This document shows positions 17,437 to 26,181 of a DNA stretch of 64,000 bases, in pieces. The stretch is from positions 476,140-540,139 of the forward strand of contig JBAGJY010000001.1 of NCBI GenBank assembly GCA_037034305.1, read 5' to 3'. The notes beneath the pieces are model-generated. The model worked only from the letters and a program-made list of their open reading frames with translations. It made no database searches and was not told where the DNA came from. The stretch's first letter is position 1; every line of letters begins with the position of its first letter. A program made the position numbers and the translations under genes. The stretch is from Streptantibioticus_A sp037034305. Lineage in GTDB: Bacteria; Actinomycetota; Actinomycetes; Streptomycetales; Streptomycetaceae.

Positions 17437-18639
17437 TTACGGGCGGACCAGCGAGTAGGCCTGCTGCGCGATCTCCAGTTCCTCGTCGGTGGGGACCACG
17501 GCGACCGCGACCCGGCTGGTCCCGGTGGAGACCAGCCGTGCCGAGCTGCCGCGCACAGCGTTGCGTACCGTGTCGATCTCGATGCCGAGGGGTTCGAGGC
17601 CTTCGAGCGCGGCCCCGCGCACGGCGGCCGAATTCTCGCCCACTCCGGCCGTGAACGCGATCGCGTCCACCCGTCCGAGTACCGCGGTGTAGGCGCCGAC
17701 GTACTTGCGCAGCCGGTGGACGTAGACGTCGAAGGCGAGTTGCGCGTCGGCGTCGCCCTCGGCGATCCGGCGGCCGATCTCGCGCATGTCGTTGTCGCCG
17801 CACAGCCCGATCAGCCCGCTGCGCTTGTTGAGCAGGGTGTCGATGTCGTCCACGTCCAGCCCGGCGACCCGCGCCAGGTGGAAGACCACCGCCGGGTCGA
17901 TGTCGCCCGACCGGGTGCCCATCACCAGGCCCTCAAGCGGGGTGAGCCCCATGGAGGTGTCCACGCACACCCCGCCGCGCACCGCCGAGGCGGAGGCGCC
18001 GTTGCCCAGGTGCAGCACGATCACGTTGACCTCGGACGGCTCCTTGCCCAGCAGTGCGGCGGTGGTCCGCGAGACGTACGCGTGCGAGGTGCCGTGGAAG
18101 CCGTAGCGGCGCACCCCGTACTGGTCGGCGGTGGCCCGGTCGATGGCGTACCGGGCGGCGGCCTCCGGCATGGTCGAGTGGAAGGCGGTGTCGAACACCG
18201 CGACCTGCGGCAGGTCGGGCCGCAGCTCGCGGGCCACCTTGATGCCGATGACGTTGGCCGGGTTGTGCAGCGGCGCGAGCGGCACCAGCTTCTCGATCTC
18301 GGCGACCACCTCGTCGGTGATCAGCGTGGGCTCGGTGAACCGGGTCCCGCCGTGCACCACCCGGTGCCCGACGGCGGCCAGCTCGGGGGAGTCCAGGCCG
18401 AGGCCCTGGGCCGACAGCTCGTCGGCCACCTGCTTGAGCGCGGCGGAGTGGTCGGCGACCCCGCCGGGCTCGCCGATCCGCTCCACGATGCCGGAGGCCG
18501 GGCGGGCACCTCGATCGTCGCCGTGCGGCGTAGCCGCTCCGTCGAGGGTGGTGGCGGGCGAGGGGCTGGCCATGTCCAGCAGCTGGTACTTCAGCGACGA
18601 GGAACCGGAGTTGAGGACGAGGACGCGGGTCGCGGTCAC
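17437..18639 (-). CDS. ackA: Acetate kinase
   Basis: A protein of 400 residues from GTG 18639, with AAGGAAG upstream. The N-terminal VLVLNSGSSSLKYQ motif, HRVVHGG, FDTAFH, RRYGFHGTSHAYV, HLGNGASASAV and the Asp-containing DTSMGLTPLEG are ASKHA/acetokinase signatures. It interconverts acetyl phosphate plus ADP with acetate plus ATP. It starts 35 bp after pta, its usual partner, so the two form the acetyl-CoA/acetate overflow pathway. A Gly/Pro/Asp-rich insertion near residues 25-45 looks like a flexible loop. Confidence 0.97.
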   Translation of the reverse strand: MTATRVLVLNSGSSSLKYQLLDMASPSPATTLDGAATPHGDDRGARPASGIVERIGEPGGVADHSAALKQVADELSAQGLGLDSPELAAVGHRVVHGGTRFTEPTLITDEVVAEIEKLVPLAPLHNPANVIGIKVARELRPDLPQVAVFDTAFHSTMPEAAARYAIDRATADQYGVRRYGFHGTSHAYVSRTTAALLGKEPSEVNVIVLHLGNGASASAVRGGVCVDTSMGLTPLEGLVMGTRSGDIDPAVVFHLARVAGLDVDDIDTLLNKRSGLIGLCGDNDMREIGRRIAEGDADAQLAFDVYVHRLRKYVGAYTAVLGRVDAIAFTAGVGENSAAVRGAALEGLEPLGIEIDTVRNAVRGSSARLVSTGTSRVAVAVVPTDEELEIAQQAYSLVRP

Positions 18640-18674
18640 GGGATCGGGTTCTTCCTTTGCGAACGGCGAGGGCT

Positions 18675-20786
18675 TCACTGGTTGTTGGTGTCGCCCTGGG
18701 CCTGGATGGCGGTGATGGCAACGGTGTTGACGATGTCCTGGACCAGCGCTCCGCGTGACAGGTCGTTGACGGGCTTGCGCAGACCCTGGAGCACCGGGCC
18801 GACGGCGATCGCGCCCGCCGAGCGCTGCACCGCCTTGTAGGTGTTGTTGCCGGTGTTCAGGTCCGGGAAGATCAGCACCGTCGCCCGGCCCGCCACCTGG
18901 GAGCCCGGCAGCTTGGTCGCCGCGACCGCCGGGTCGACCGCCGCGTCGTACTGGATCGGGCCCTCGACCGCCAGGTCGGGGCGGCGTTCCCGGACCAGTT
19001 CGGTGGCCCGGCGCACCTTGTCCACGTCCGCGCCCGAGCCCGAGGTGCCGGTGGAGTACGACAGCATCGCCACCCGCGGCTCCACCCCGAACCGGGCGGC
19101 GGTGGTGGCCGACTGGATCGCGATGTCCGCCAACTGCTCGGCGTTCGGGTCGGGGTTGACCGCGCAGTCGCCGTAGACCAGCACCTTGTCGGCCAGGCAC
19201 ATGAAGAACACCGACGAGACGATCGAGGCACCGGGCGAGGTCTTGATGATCTCGAAGGCGGGCCGGATGGTGGCCGCCGTGGAGTGCACCGCGCCGGAGA
19301 CCATGCCGTCGGCCAGGCCCTCCTGCACCATCAGTGTGCCGAAGTACGACACGTCGGCGACCACGTCGTGCGCCAGCTCCACCGTCATGCCCTTGTGGGC
19401 GCGCAGCTTGGCGTACAGCTCGGCGAAGTTCTCCCGCAGCGGTGAGGTCTGCGGGTCGACCACCCGGGCGATGGCGCCGGTGCCGTGGTCCTCGACGTCC
19501 AGGCCGAGGTTGACGCCCAGCTCACCGGCGCGCCTGCGGATCGCGCCCGGGTCGCCCAGCAGCGTCAGGTCGCACACGTTGCGGCGCAGCAGCACCTCGG
19601 CGGCGCGCAGGATGCGCTCCTCGGTGCCCTCGGGCAGCACGACATGGCGGCGGCCGGAGCGGGCCCGCTCCAGCAGCTCGTGCTCGAACATCATCGGCGT
19701 CACCCGGGCGCTGCGGGCGACCGACAGCCGGTCGGTCAACTCGCCGGTGTCCACGTGCAGTTCGAACAGGCCGAGTGCGGTCTCCGCCTTGCGCGGCGTG
19801 GCCGCGGTCAGCCTGCCCTCCAGCGCGAACAGTTCGGCGGCGGTGGGGAAGGAGCCGCCCGGCACCGAGACCACCGGGGTGCCCGGCGCCAGCCGTTCGG
19901 CCAGCGCCACGATGTCCCGGCCGGGGCGCTCGTCCAGGGTGAGCAGCACGCCCGCGATGGCCGGCGCGCCCGCCGAGTGCGCGGCCAGCGAGCCGATGAT
20001 CAGGTCCGCCCGGTCGCCGGGGGTGACCACCAGGCAGCCGGGGGTCAGGGCGGGCAGGAACGTGGGCAGCATGGCGCCGCCGAAGACGAAGTCCATCACG
20101 TTGCGGGCCAGCCCGGCGTCATCGCCGAGCAGCACCTCGGCGCCGAGCTTCTGCACTACCTGCGCCACGGTCGGCGCGGACAGCGACGGCTCCTCGGGCA
20201 GTACGTAGACCGGCACCGGCAGACGGCTGGCCAGCCGCTCGGCGGCGATCTTGGCGGCCTCCGGGGAGACCCGGTTGGCGATCATGGCCAGGATGTAGCA
20301 GCCCTCGTCGGCGTAGGCGCGGTGGGCGTTGTGCACCTCGGCGACGACGGAGTCGGCGCTCTGGTCCAGGCCGCCGACGACCGGGAGCACGGAGGCGCCG
20401 AACTCGTTGGCCAGCCGGGCGTTGAGGTTCAGCTCGGCGGGCAGCTGGGTGTCGGCGTAGTCCGAGCCGAGGACCAGCACGAACTCGTACTCCCGGGCCA
20501 CGGCGTGGAAGCCGTCGACCAGCCGGGAGACCAACTCCTCGGTGCCCTGCTCGGCGGCGAGCCGGGCGGCCTCGTCGTAGCCCAGGCCGTAGACGGTCGC
20601 CGGGTCCTGGGTGAGCCGGTAGCGGGCGCGCAGCAGTTCGAACAGCCGGTCCGGTCCCTCGTGCATCAGCGGCCGGAACACCCCCACCCGGTCGACCTGG
20701 CGGGTCAGCAGTTCCATGACCCCCAGTTCCACGACCTGGCGGCCGTCGCCGCGTCCGATCCCGGTCACGTACACGCTGCGCGTCAC
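18675..20786 (-). CDS. pta: Phosphate acetyltransferase, long form with N-terminal regulatory domains
   Basis: A protein of 703 residues from GTG 20786, preceded by GGAG; an upstream ATG at 20804 would add six residues. The C-terminal PTA_PTB domain (about 375-700) has HVVLPEGTEERIL, GLADGMVSGAVHST, MLSYSTGTSGSG and PDLNTGNN. It makes acetyl phosphate from acetyl-CoA. The N-terminal part resembles the BioD-like P-loop domain followed by a DRTGG domain of long Pta enzymes. Here the P-loop reads TGIGRGDG, lacking the usual GK[ST], so nucleotide binding there is doubtful. Upstream gene of pta-ackA. Confidence 0.95.
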   Translation of the reverse strand: MTRSVYVTGIGRGDGRQVVELGVMELLTRQVDRVGVFRPLMHEGPDRLFELLRARYRLTQDPATVYGLGYDEAARLAAEQGTEELVSRLVDGFHAVAREYEFVLVLGSDYADTQLPAELNLNARLANEFGASVLPVVGGLDQSADSVVAEVHNAHRAYADEGCYILAMIANRVSPEAAKIAAERLASRLPVPVYVLPEEPSLSAPTVAQVVQKLGAEVLLGDDAGLARNVMDFVFGGAMLPTFLPALTPGCLVVTPGDRADLIIGSLAAHSAGAPAIAGVLLTLDERPGRDIVALAERLAPGTPVVSVPGGSFPTAAELFALEGRLTAATPRKAETALGLFELHVDTGELTDRLSVARSARVTPMMFEHELLERARSGRRHVVLPEGTEERILRAAEVLLRRNVCDLTLLGDPGAIRRRAGELGVNLGLDVEDHGTGAIARVVDPQTSPLRENFAELYAKLRAHKGMTVELAHDVVADVSYFGTLMVQEGLADGMVSGAVHSTAATIRPAFEIIKTSPGASIVSSVFFMCLADKVLVYGDCAVNPDPNAEQLADIAIQSATTAARFGVEPRVAMLSYSTGTSGSGADVDKVRRATELVRERRPDLAVEGPIQYDAAVDPAVAATKLPGSQVAGRATVLIFPDLNTGNNTYKAVQRSAGAIAVGPVLQGLRKPVNDLSRGALVQDIVNTVAITAIQAQGDTNNQ

Positions 20787-20910
20787 GCGTTCTCCATCCT
20801 TCATCGCGATCGCCGTATCGCGCCTGTTCTGCCCTTCGAAGCTAACCCGCGCCCCTGGGCGGCGCGCGCCGGGCCGGGGATGCGCGCCGGTCCCCGCCAT
20901 CGCAAAGTTC

Positions 20911-20951
20911 TCATAAGGTATGAAGGATGTGGTAATCCGATCATGATTACC
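20911..20951. promoter_or_regulatory. Two dyads between divergent pta and pfkA
   Basis: TCATA-AGG-TATGA (20911-20923) is followed by GGTAATC-N7-GATTACC (20931-20937 with 20945-20951). Both are AT-rich against the background and sit 60-100 bp before the pfkA start. They fit an operator/promoter region; the regulator is unknown. Confidence 0.5.
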
Positions 20952-21012
20952 CACCGTGATGCTCAGCCTCACGGAGACGGACGGCCGCCCCCGACCCAGG
21001 AGATTGACCGCG

Positions 21013-22038
21013 ATGCGCATCGGAGTCCTCACCGCCGGCGGTGACTGCCCGGGGCTGAACGCCGTGATCCGGTCGGTGGTGCACCGCGGCGTCACCGGGC
21101 ACGGTGACGAGATCATCGGCTTCGAGGACGGTTTCAAGGGACTGCTGGAAGGCCGCTACCGCCCGCTGGACCTCAACGCGGTCAGCGGCATCCTGGCCCG
21201 CGGCGGCACCGTCCTCGGCTCCGCCCGGCTGGAGCGGGCCCGGCTGCACGAGGCCGCCGACAACGCCGACGCGCTGTGCCGCAAGTACGGCATCGACGTG
21301 CTCATCCCGATCGGCGGTGAGGGCACCCTGACCGCCGCCCGGATGCTCGCCGACGCCGGAATGCCGGTGGTCGGCGTGCCCAAGACGATCGACAACGACA
21401 TCTCCGCCACCGACCGGACCTTCGGCTTCGACACCGCCGTCATGGTCGCCACCGAGGCCATCGACCGGCTCAAGACCACCGCCGAGTCCCACCAGCGGGT
21501 GATGGTGGTCGAGGTGATGGGCCGCCACGCGGGCTGGATCGCCCTGGAGTCCGGCATGGCGGGCGGCGCGCACGGCATCTGCATCCCGGAGCGCCCGTTC
21601 GACCCGGCCGACCTGGTCGCCATGGTCGAGGAGCGGTTCGCCCGCGGCAAGAAGTTCGCCGTCGTCTGCGTCGCCGAGGGTGCCCACCCGATCCAGGGCA
21701 CCATGGCCTACGGCTACGGCGAGATCGACGCGTACGGCCACGAGCGGTTCATGGGCATCGGCACCCGGCTCGCCGAGGAACTGGCCGCCCGGCTCGGCAA
21801 GGAGGCCCGGCCGGTCATCCTCGGCCACGTCCAGCGCGGTGGCGTGCCCACCGCGTACGACAGGGTGCTGGCCACCCGCTTCGGCTGGCACGCGGTGGAG
21901 GCCGCGCACCACGGCGCGTTCGGCCACATGACCGCGCTGCGCGGCACCAGCATCGAGATGGTGCCGCTCAAGGACGCCATCACCGAACTCAAGCGGGTCC
22001 CCGAAGACCGCATCCGCGAGGCCGAGTCGGTCTTCTGA
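21013..22038 (+). CDS. pfkA: 6-phosphofructokinase, group III
   Basis: A protein of 341 residues from ATG 21013 with AGGAG at 20998-21002. Motifs are TAGGDCPGLN near the start, GGEGT at residues 101-105, PKTIDND at 123-129, MGRHAGWIA and HVQRGG. It phosphorylates fructose 6-phosphate. Gly104 is the residue of ATP-dependent enzymes, while Lys124 is usual in pyrophosphate-dependent ones; this mix is known for actinobacterial group III enzymes, including the ATP-dependent one of S. coelicolor. ATP is therefore the likely donor. It diverges from the pta-ackA-pyk block, putting committed and final glycolytic steps together. Confidence 0.95.
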   Translation: MRIGVLTAGGDCPGLNAVIRSVVHRGVTGHGDEIIGFEDGFKGLLEGRYRPLDLNAVSGILARGGTVLGSARLERARLHEAADNADALCRKYGIDVLIPIGGEGTLTAARMLADAGMPVVGVPKTIDNDISATDRTFGFDTAVMVATEAIDRLKTTAESHQRVMVVEVMGRHAGWIALESGMAGGAHGICIPERPFDPADLVAMVEERFARGKKFAVVCVAEGAHPIQGTMAYGYGEIDAYGHERFMGIGTRLAEELAARLGKEARPVILGHVQRGGVPTAYDRVLATRFGWHAVEAAHHGAFGHMTALRGTSIEMVPLKDAITELKRVPEDRIREAESVF

Positions 22039-22049
22039 ACCGCGCCGAA

Positions 22050-22898
22050 CTACCCCTTGACCGCCCCGCCCAGCGCGAAACCACCACCGAGCCGACGCGA
22101 GATCAGCGTGTACAGCAGCACCACGGGCAGCGAGTACAGGATCGAGAACGCCGCCAACTGCCCGTACTCCACCGTTCCGTAGGAGCCGAAGAAGGAGAAG
22201 ATCGTCACCGAGGCGGGCATCTTCTCCGGCGACAGCAGCAGCATGAACGGGACGAAGAAGTTCCCCCACATGGCGACGAAGCTGAAGACCGTCACCACCG
22301 TGACACCCGGGCCCATCAACGGCAGCACGACGCGCAGCAGCGTCTGCATGAATGACGCACCGTCAGTCCAGGCCGCCTCCTCCAGTATCCGCGGCACACC
22401 GTCCATGAAGTTCTTCATCAGCCAGATGGCGAACGGCAGTTGGGCGGCGGCCAGGAACAGGATCGTCCCGTACATGGTGTCGATCAGGTTGACCTGAACG
22501 AACAGGCCGTACACCGGAATCATGATCGCGGTGATCGGCAGGCAGGTCGAGAAGAGGATCGTGAGCATGAACGGGCGGTTCAGCCGGGACCGGTAGCGGG
22601 ACAGCGGATAGGCGGCCAGGACCGCGCACCCCACGGTGAGCGCGGTCGCGCCACCGCACAGCAGCACACTGTTCAGCATCGGGGTGAAGGTGATCTCGTC
22701 GGTAAGCACCGCCGAGAAGTTGCCAGCCGTCGGCGACGAGGGCACACGCACCCGCAGACCCGCCTGCGGGTCCACCGAGGCGAGCAGCAGCCAGACCAGC
22801 GGAACGGCGAACGCGGCGGCCACCGCCAGCAGCGCCGCGTCCGCGGCCAGCCGGTGACGGGCACGGCGGGTCCCCCCGCCGCGCCGGGCGGCGGTCAT
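22050..22898 (-). CDS. Carbohydrate ABC transporter permease, MalG/LacG type
   Basis: A protein of 282 residues with six predicted membrane segments. The EAA loop that contacts the ATPase reads LEEAAWTDGASFMQTLLRVVLPLMGPG at about residues 172-198. It is the second permease of a CUT1 sugar importer with the permease at 23281 and the binding protein at 24144. A DUF1876 gene lies between the two permeases. Substrate unknown. It converges on pfkA with only 11 bp between stops. Confidence 0.88.
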   Translation of the reverse strand: MTAARRGGGTRRARHRLAADAALLAVAAAFAVPLVWLLLASVDPQAGLRVRVPSSPTAGNFSAVLTDEITFTPMLNSVLLCGGATALTVGCAVLAAYPLSRYRSRLNRPFMLTILFSTCLPITAIMIPVYGLFVQVNLIDTMYGTILFLAAAQLPFAIWLMKNFMDGVPRILEEAAWTDGASFMQTLLRVVLPLMGPGVTVVTVFSFVAMWGNFFVPFMLLLSPEKMPASVTIFSFFGSYGTVEYGQLAAFSILYSLPVVLLYTLISRRLGGGFALGGAVKG

Positions 22899-22944
22899 CG
22901 CGCCGCCCCCGCTCGCAGGTGGTGCCGGGCCGGTGCCGCGGCGG

Positions 22945-23214
22945 TCAGATCCTCAGGTGGTCCACCCGCCGGTTCGTATGGGCCTCGATGTCCAGGGTCG
23001 CGGTGTGCATCAGTTGGTGGGTCAGGTCGTTCAGCGCGCGTGCGGTGGCCAGCTCGTCGCCGATGTCCGGGATGTTCTCGTCGCCCGGGTTGCAGCGTGC
23101 CGTCCCCCGGCCGACCAGCTCCGAGCCGCCGAAACCGGTCAGATGGGCCTCGGCCTGGGTGATCGGCTTGACCTCGTTGATGCTGATCTCGATGGTGAGG
23201 GCCTTGTCCGCCAT
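22945..23214 (-). CDS. DUF1876 domain protein inserted between two ABC permease genes
   Basis: A protein of 89 residues with an excellent ribosome-binding site (GAGGAGG six bases before the ATG at 23214). The sequence KALTIEISINEVKP, then GRGTARCNPGD, IPDIGDELATARALNDL and HQLMHTATLDIE matches the small DUF1876 family common in Streptomyces, whose role is unknown. It is soluble, with one cysteine and no membrane segment. Its place inside a sugar transporter operon is odd; genes of this family are usually found alone. The gap to the flanking permease genes is 46 bp downstream and 66 bp upstream, so it is probably co-transcribed. Confidence 0.8.
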   Translation of the reverse strand: MADKALTIEISINEVKPITQAEAHLTGFGGSELVGRGTARCNPGDENIPDIGDELATARALNDLTHQLMHTATLDIEAHTNRRVDHLRI

Positions 23215-23280
23215 GGCGATCCTCCTCTCCCACCCCATCGTCACTCGCGGCCAGCACGGGCGCATGCCGGGAAGCCTCCA

Positions 23281-24147
23281 TCACACCTCCGTCCTGAGCA
23301 GCCGCAGGTACACCAGCGAGAACAGCGCCCCCACCACCAGCAGCAGCAGCGCCACCGCCGTGCCGTAGCCGATCAGGCTGTCCTGGAACGCCTTCTCGTA
23401 CATGAACAGCGGCAGCGTCTGACTGCGGTCCCCGGGACCGCCCCGGGTCATCGCCCACACCAGGCCGAAGACCGACAGGGTCTGCAAGGTGTTGAGCATC
23501 AGATTGGTGCCGATCGAGCGGCGGATCATCGGCAGCGTCACGTGCCACATCCGCTGCGTGGCGCTGGCCCCGTCGACCTGCGCCTGCTCGGCGACGTCCT
23601 GCGGGATCTCGCCGAGCGCGGCCGAGTACACCAGCATCGAGAACGCCGTACCGCGCCAGACGTTGGCCAGCGACACGGCCAGGATCGGCAGCGTGAACAG
23701 CCAGTTCTGGCTGGGCAGATGGAGCCAGCCGAGGATCGCGTTCAGCGTGCCCTCGCGCCGGAAGAACGCGTACAGCAGGAACGCCGCCACGATCTCCGGC
23801 AGCACCCAGGCGGCGATCACCAGGCCCCCGGTGACGGTGCGCACCGGCCGCGAGGCGCGGCGCATCACGGCGGCCAGGCCGAGCCCCAGCGTGTTCTGCC
23901 CGACGATCGAGGACAGCACGGTGAACAGCAGCGTCAGCAGCACCGCGTTGCGGAAGCCCGGATCGGCGAAGGCCTGCCGGAAGTTGGCCAGTCCCACGAA
24001 GTGCGTGCCCGACGCACCGGTCAACCGCATGTCGGTGAAGGCGAAGTACGCGCAGTACGCGATCGGCCCGGCCAGGAACAGCAGCAGCAGGAGCACGGCC
24101 GGCAGCACCGGCAGCCCGCGCAGCACGGTGCGTCGGGCTCGGCTCAC
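23281..24147 (-). CDS. Carbohydrate ABC transporter permease, MalF/LacF type
   Basis: A protein of 288 residues from GTG 24147, which overlaps the TGA of the binding-protein gene (GTGA). It has six membrane segments, the first starting at about residue 9 (LPVLPAVLLLLLFLAGP). The EAA loop is DVAEQAQVDGASATQRMWHVTLPMI, with Ala-Glu-Gln replacing the usual Glu-Ala-Ala. It forms the heteromeric channel with the permease at 22050. No ATPase gene is present in the cluster; such Streptomyces importers commonly share the MsiK ATPase. Confidence 0.87.
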   Translation of the reverse strand: MSRARRTVLRGLPVLPAVLLLLLFLAGPIAYCAYFAFTDMRLTGASGTHFVGLANFRQAFADPGFRNAVLLTLLFTVLSSIVGQNTLGLGLAAVMRRASRPVRTVTGGLVIAAWVLPEIVAAFLLYAFFRREGTLNAILGWLHLPSQNWLFTLPILAVSLANVWRGTAFSMLVYSAALGEIPQDVAEQAQVDGASATQRMWHVTLPMIRRSIGTNLMLNTLQTLSVFGLVWAMTRGGPGDRSQTLPLFMYEKAFQDSLIGYGTAVALLLLVVGALFSLVYLRLLRTEV

Positions 24148-25547
24148 CGCGCGGTCTCCACGGCCCCGGCCGTGATCGATGCCAACTGCTGGTCGTACGC
24201 CCTGGCGGCGGCGGCCGTGGAGGACTGGCCGGTGGAGACCGCCTCCATCGCCGCGCCGATCGCCGTGGACACCTGCGGATACACCGGCAACGCGGGGCGG
24301 TAGTGGGTGTAGCGCACCAGCTTGGTGAAGAAGTCGATGCCCGGCATCGAGCTGAGATAGCGGTGGTCGGCGGCCACGTCCTTGCGGACCGCGATGTTCG
24401 CGCTGCGGATGTCGTACTCGGCCGCGTTCGCCTCGCTCTGCAGCGTTTTGACGAAGTCCCAGGCGATGCCGGGGTGTTGGGCCCTGGCCGGGATGGCCCA
24501 GGTCCAGCCGCCGGACATGCTGACCGCGCCGGGCGCCTGCCCGTTCTGCGTCGGCATCGGGGCGGTGCCCATGACCTGCGACCACCGCGGCCAGGGCTTG
24601 CCACCGGTCTGGATCCAGTTGTTGCCCAGCCATGACCCGTCGAGGTCGATGGCGAGCTTGCCGGACGGGATCCACTCCGTGCCGACCACCGGCTGGATGT
24701 TGGGGTCAAGGGCATCGGAGATGTCCGGCCCAAGCCTGTCCGTGTACACGGTCCGTACGAAGTCGAGCGCGTCGGAGAAGCCCCTGCCGCCCTGCACCCA
24801 CTTCTGGGTCCCCGGGTCGTACAGCGGATCCGCGCCCGTTCCGTAGGCGAGCATCTCGAACCCCTGCATCACGGCCGCCTCACCGGGCGCCTTCCCGGTG
24901 TAGACGTTGAGCGGGGTGACACCGGGGACCTTCGCCTTGACCGTGCGGGCGGCGGTGAGGATGTCGTTCCAGTCCTTCGGCTGCCAGTCGGCTGGCAGCC
25001 CCGCCTTCTTGAAGATGTCCTTGTTGAACCACAGCCCACGGGTGTCGGTGCCGTCCGGCACGCCGTACGTCCTGCCGTCCTGGGCTCTGGCTGCCGCCTT
25101 CGCGGTGTCCACGAACTGACTCCACGCGGGCCAGCCGGACAGATAGCTGTCGAGGGGCCGCAGATAACCCGCCTTGATGTCCGAGTTGATGAGGAACGTG
25201 TCCTCGTAGACGAGGTCGGGAGCGGTCTTGGGGGACCGCATCATCTGCTGCAGCTTGGCGTAGTAGTCGTTCTCCGCCGCGGTGATCGGGATCAGCTCGA
25301 TGTGCTTGCCGGGATTCGCCTTCTCGAACTGGCCCTTCACCAGCCCGAGATAGTTGTCCATGATGCGAACGTTGTCATCGGGCACGCGCTGGTAGGCGAC
25401 CTTGATCGTGTTCTTGGGCTCGGCCGAACTGCCGCACGCGGCAAGGCCGGTGGCCCCCAGGGCGAGGATGGTGGTGGCGGCGACGAGTCGGGGGAGTCGC
25501 AGCGCGAAGCTCCATTGAGGGTGGCGGTGCGTGGCGGGCGGGAGCAC
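24144..25547 (-). CDS. Sugar ABC transporter substrate-binding lipoprotein
   Basis: A protein of 467 residues from GTG 25547, chosen for AAGGAGGA immediately upstream; the frame extends further but without a start signal. The signal peptide ends in the lipobox LAAC (Cys38), so it is anchored outside the membrane. The mature part is a group 1 extracellular binding protein, with IKVAYQRVPDD, YAKLQQMM, DLVYEDTFLI and the hinge-region GLWFNKDIFKKAGL. It captures an oligosaccharide and delivers it to the two permeases downstream. No LacI-type regulator lies next to it, which is unusual for such operons. Ligand unknown. Confidence 0.9.
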   Translation of the reverse strand: MLPPATHRHPQWSFALRLPRLVAATTILALGATGLAACGSSAEPKNTIKVAYQRVPDDNVRIMDNYLGLVKGQFEKANPGKHIELIPITAAENDYYAKLQQMMRSPKTAPDLVYEDTFLINSDIKAGYLRPLDSYLSGWPAWSQFVDTAKAAARAQDGRTYGVPDGTDTRGLWFNKDIFKKAGLPADWQPKDWNDILTAARTVKAKVPGVTPLNVYTGKAPGEAAVMQGFEMLAYGTGADPLYDPGTQKWVQGGRGFSDALDFVRTVYTDRLGPDISDALDPNIQPVVGTEWIPSGKLAIDLDGSWLGNNWIQTGGKPWPRWSQVMGTAPMPTQNGQAPGAVSMSGGWTWAIPARAQHPGIAWDFVKTLQSEANAAEYDIRSANIAVRKDVAADHRYLSSMPGIDFFTKLVRYTHYRPALPVYPQVSTAIGAAMEAVSTGQSSTAAAARAYDQQLASITAGAVETAR

Positions 25548-25929
25548 GGGTCCTCCTTCGGTACGCGGACGGAAGGGGATGCTGCGGGTTGCCACGTGAC
25601 GGTAAATGCGGGTCGGGGACGGGTCAATGGGTACGAACGCGGGCCAACTCGGTTGGAGGTACCGGGGTTTGGGCTCCGCGGTGACACTCGTGTGGGGAAC
25701 GAGGCGCGGGCCGGTGGCCGCATCGCGCTACGGGCGGTACGGGCCGAAGCCGGCGGAATGGGCCATTCCGAGCTGTGTCGCAGGTCAGGGGGGCGTCGGC
25801 AAGCTGGCTGATCGGCGCGGTGCGGGGCTCCCGACCCTGTGCTTCCCCAAGGTGCCTGCCCGGCCGGCGTCGGCGCACCGAGCGGGGCAGCCCGGTTGGT
25901 TGCTGTGACTTCAGGACCGGCGTGGCCGC
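25548..25929. other. Gene-free region between the sugar importer and the toxin gene
   Basis: About 380 bp with no reading frame of convincing codon use. A CCACGTG element lies about 45 bp upstream of the binding-protein start and could belong to its promoter. I see nothing else that I can name. Confidence 0.35.
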
Positions 25930-26181
25930 TCAAGCACCAGTGTGACCGATGTGCTCGGTGTGGAGGATGCAAGTGTCCGTGTCGACCCTGTAGAGGATGC
26001 GCCAGGGACCGTGGCGGAGACGGCGGTGATCGGTACTCCACGGGCGGGACTCTTTGGGCCGGGGATTCTCGGCAAGTTGGTCGGTGGCCTGGAGAAGCGC
26101 GTCAACGCCGCCGGGGTCGTCCTTGAGATGGCTGGTGGCGGCGTTCAGGGCGGTTGGCTCCCATAGAACCTGCCAGCTCAC
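25930..26181 (-). CDS. RelE/ParE-type toxin
   Basis: A protein of 83 residues. The pattern WQVLWEPTAL, then helices, then LRHGPWRILYRVD and a C-terminal IGHTGA matches the RelE/ParE superfamily of ribosome-dependent mRNA interferases or gyrase poisons. The usual C-terminal GHRR is here GHTG, so key basic residues may be reduced. Its GTG start overlaps the TGA stop of the antitoxin gene (GTGA), the usual antitoxin-first layout. Confidence 0.8.
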   Translation of the reverse strand: MSWQVLWEPTALNAATSHLKDDPGGVDALLQATDQLAENPRPKESRPWSTDHRRLRHGPWRILYRVDTDTCILHTEHIGHTGA

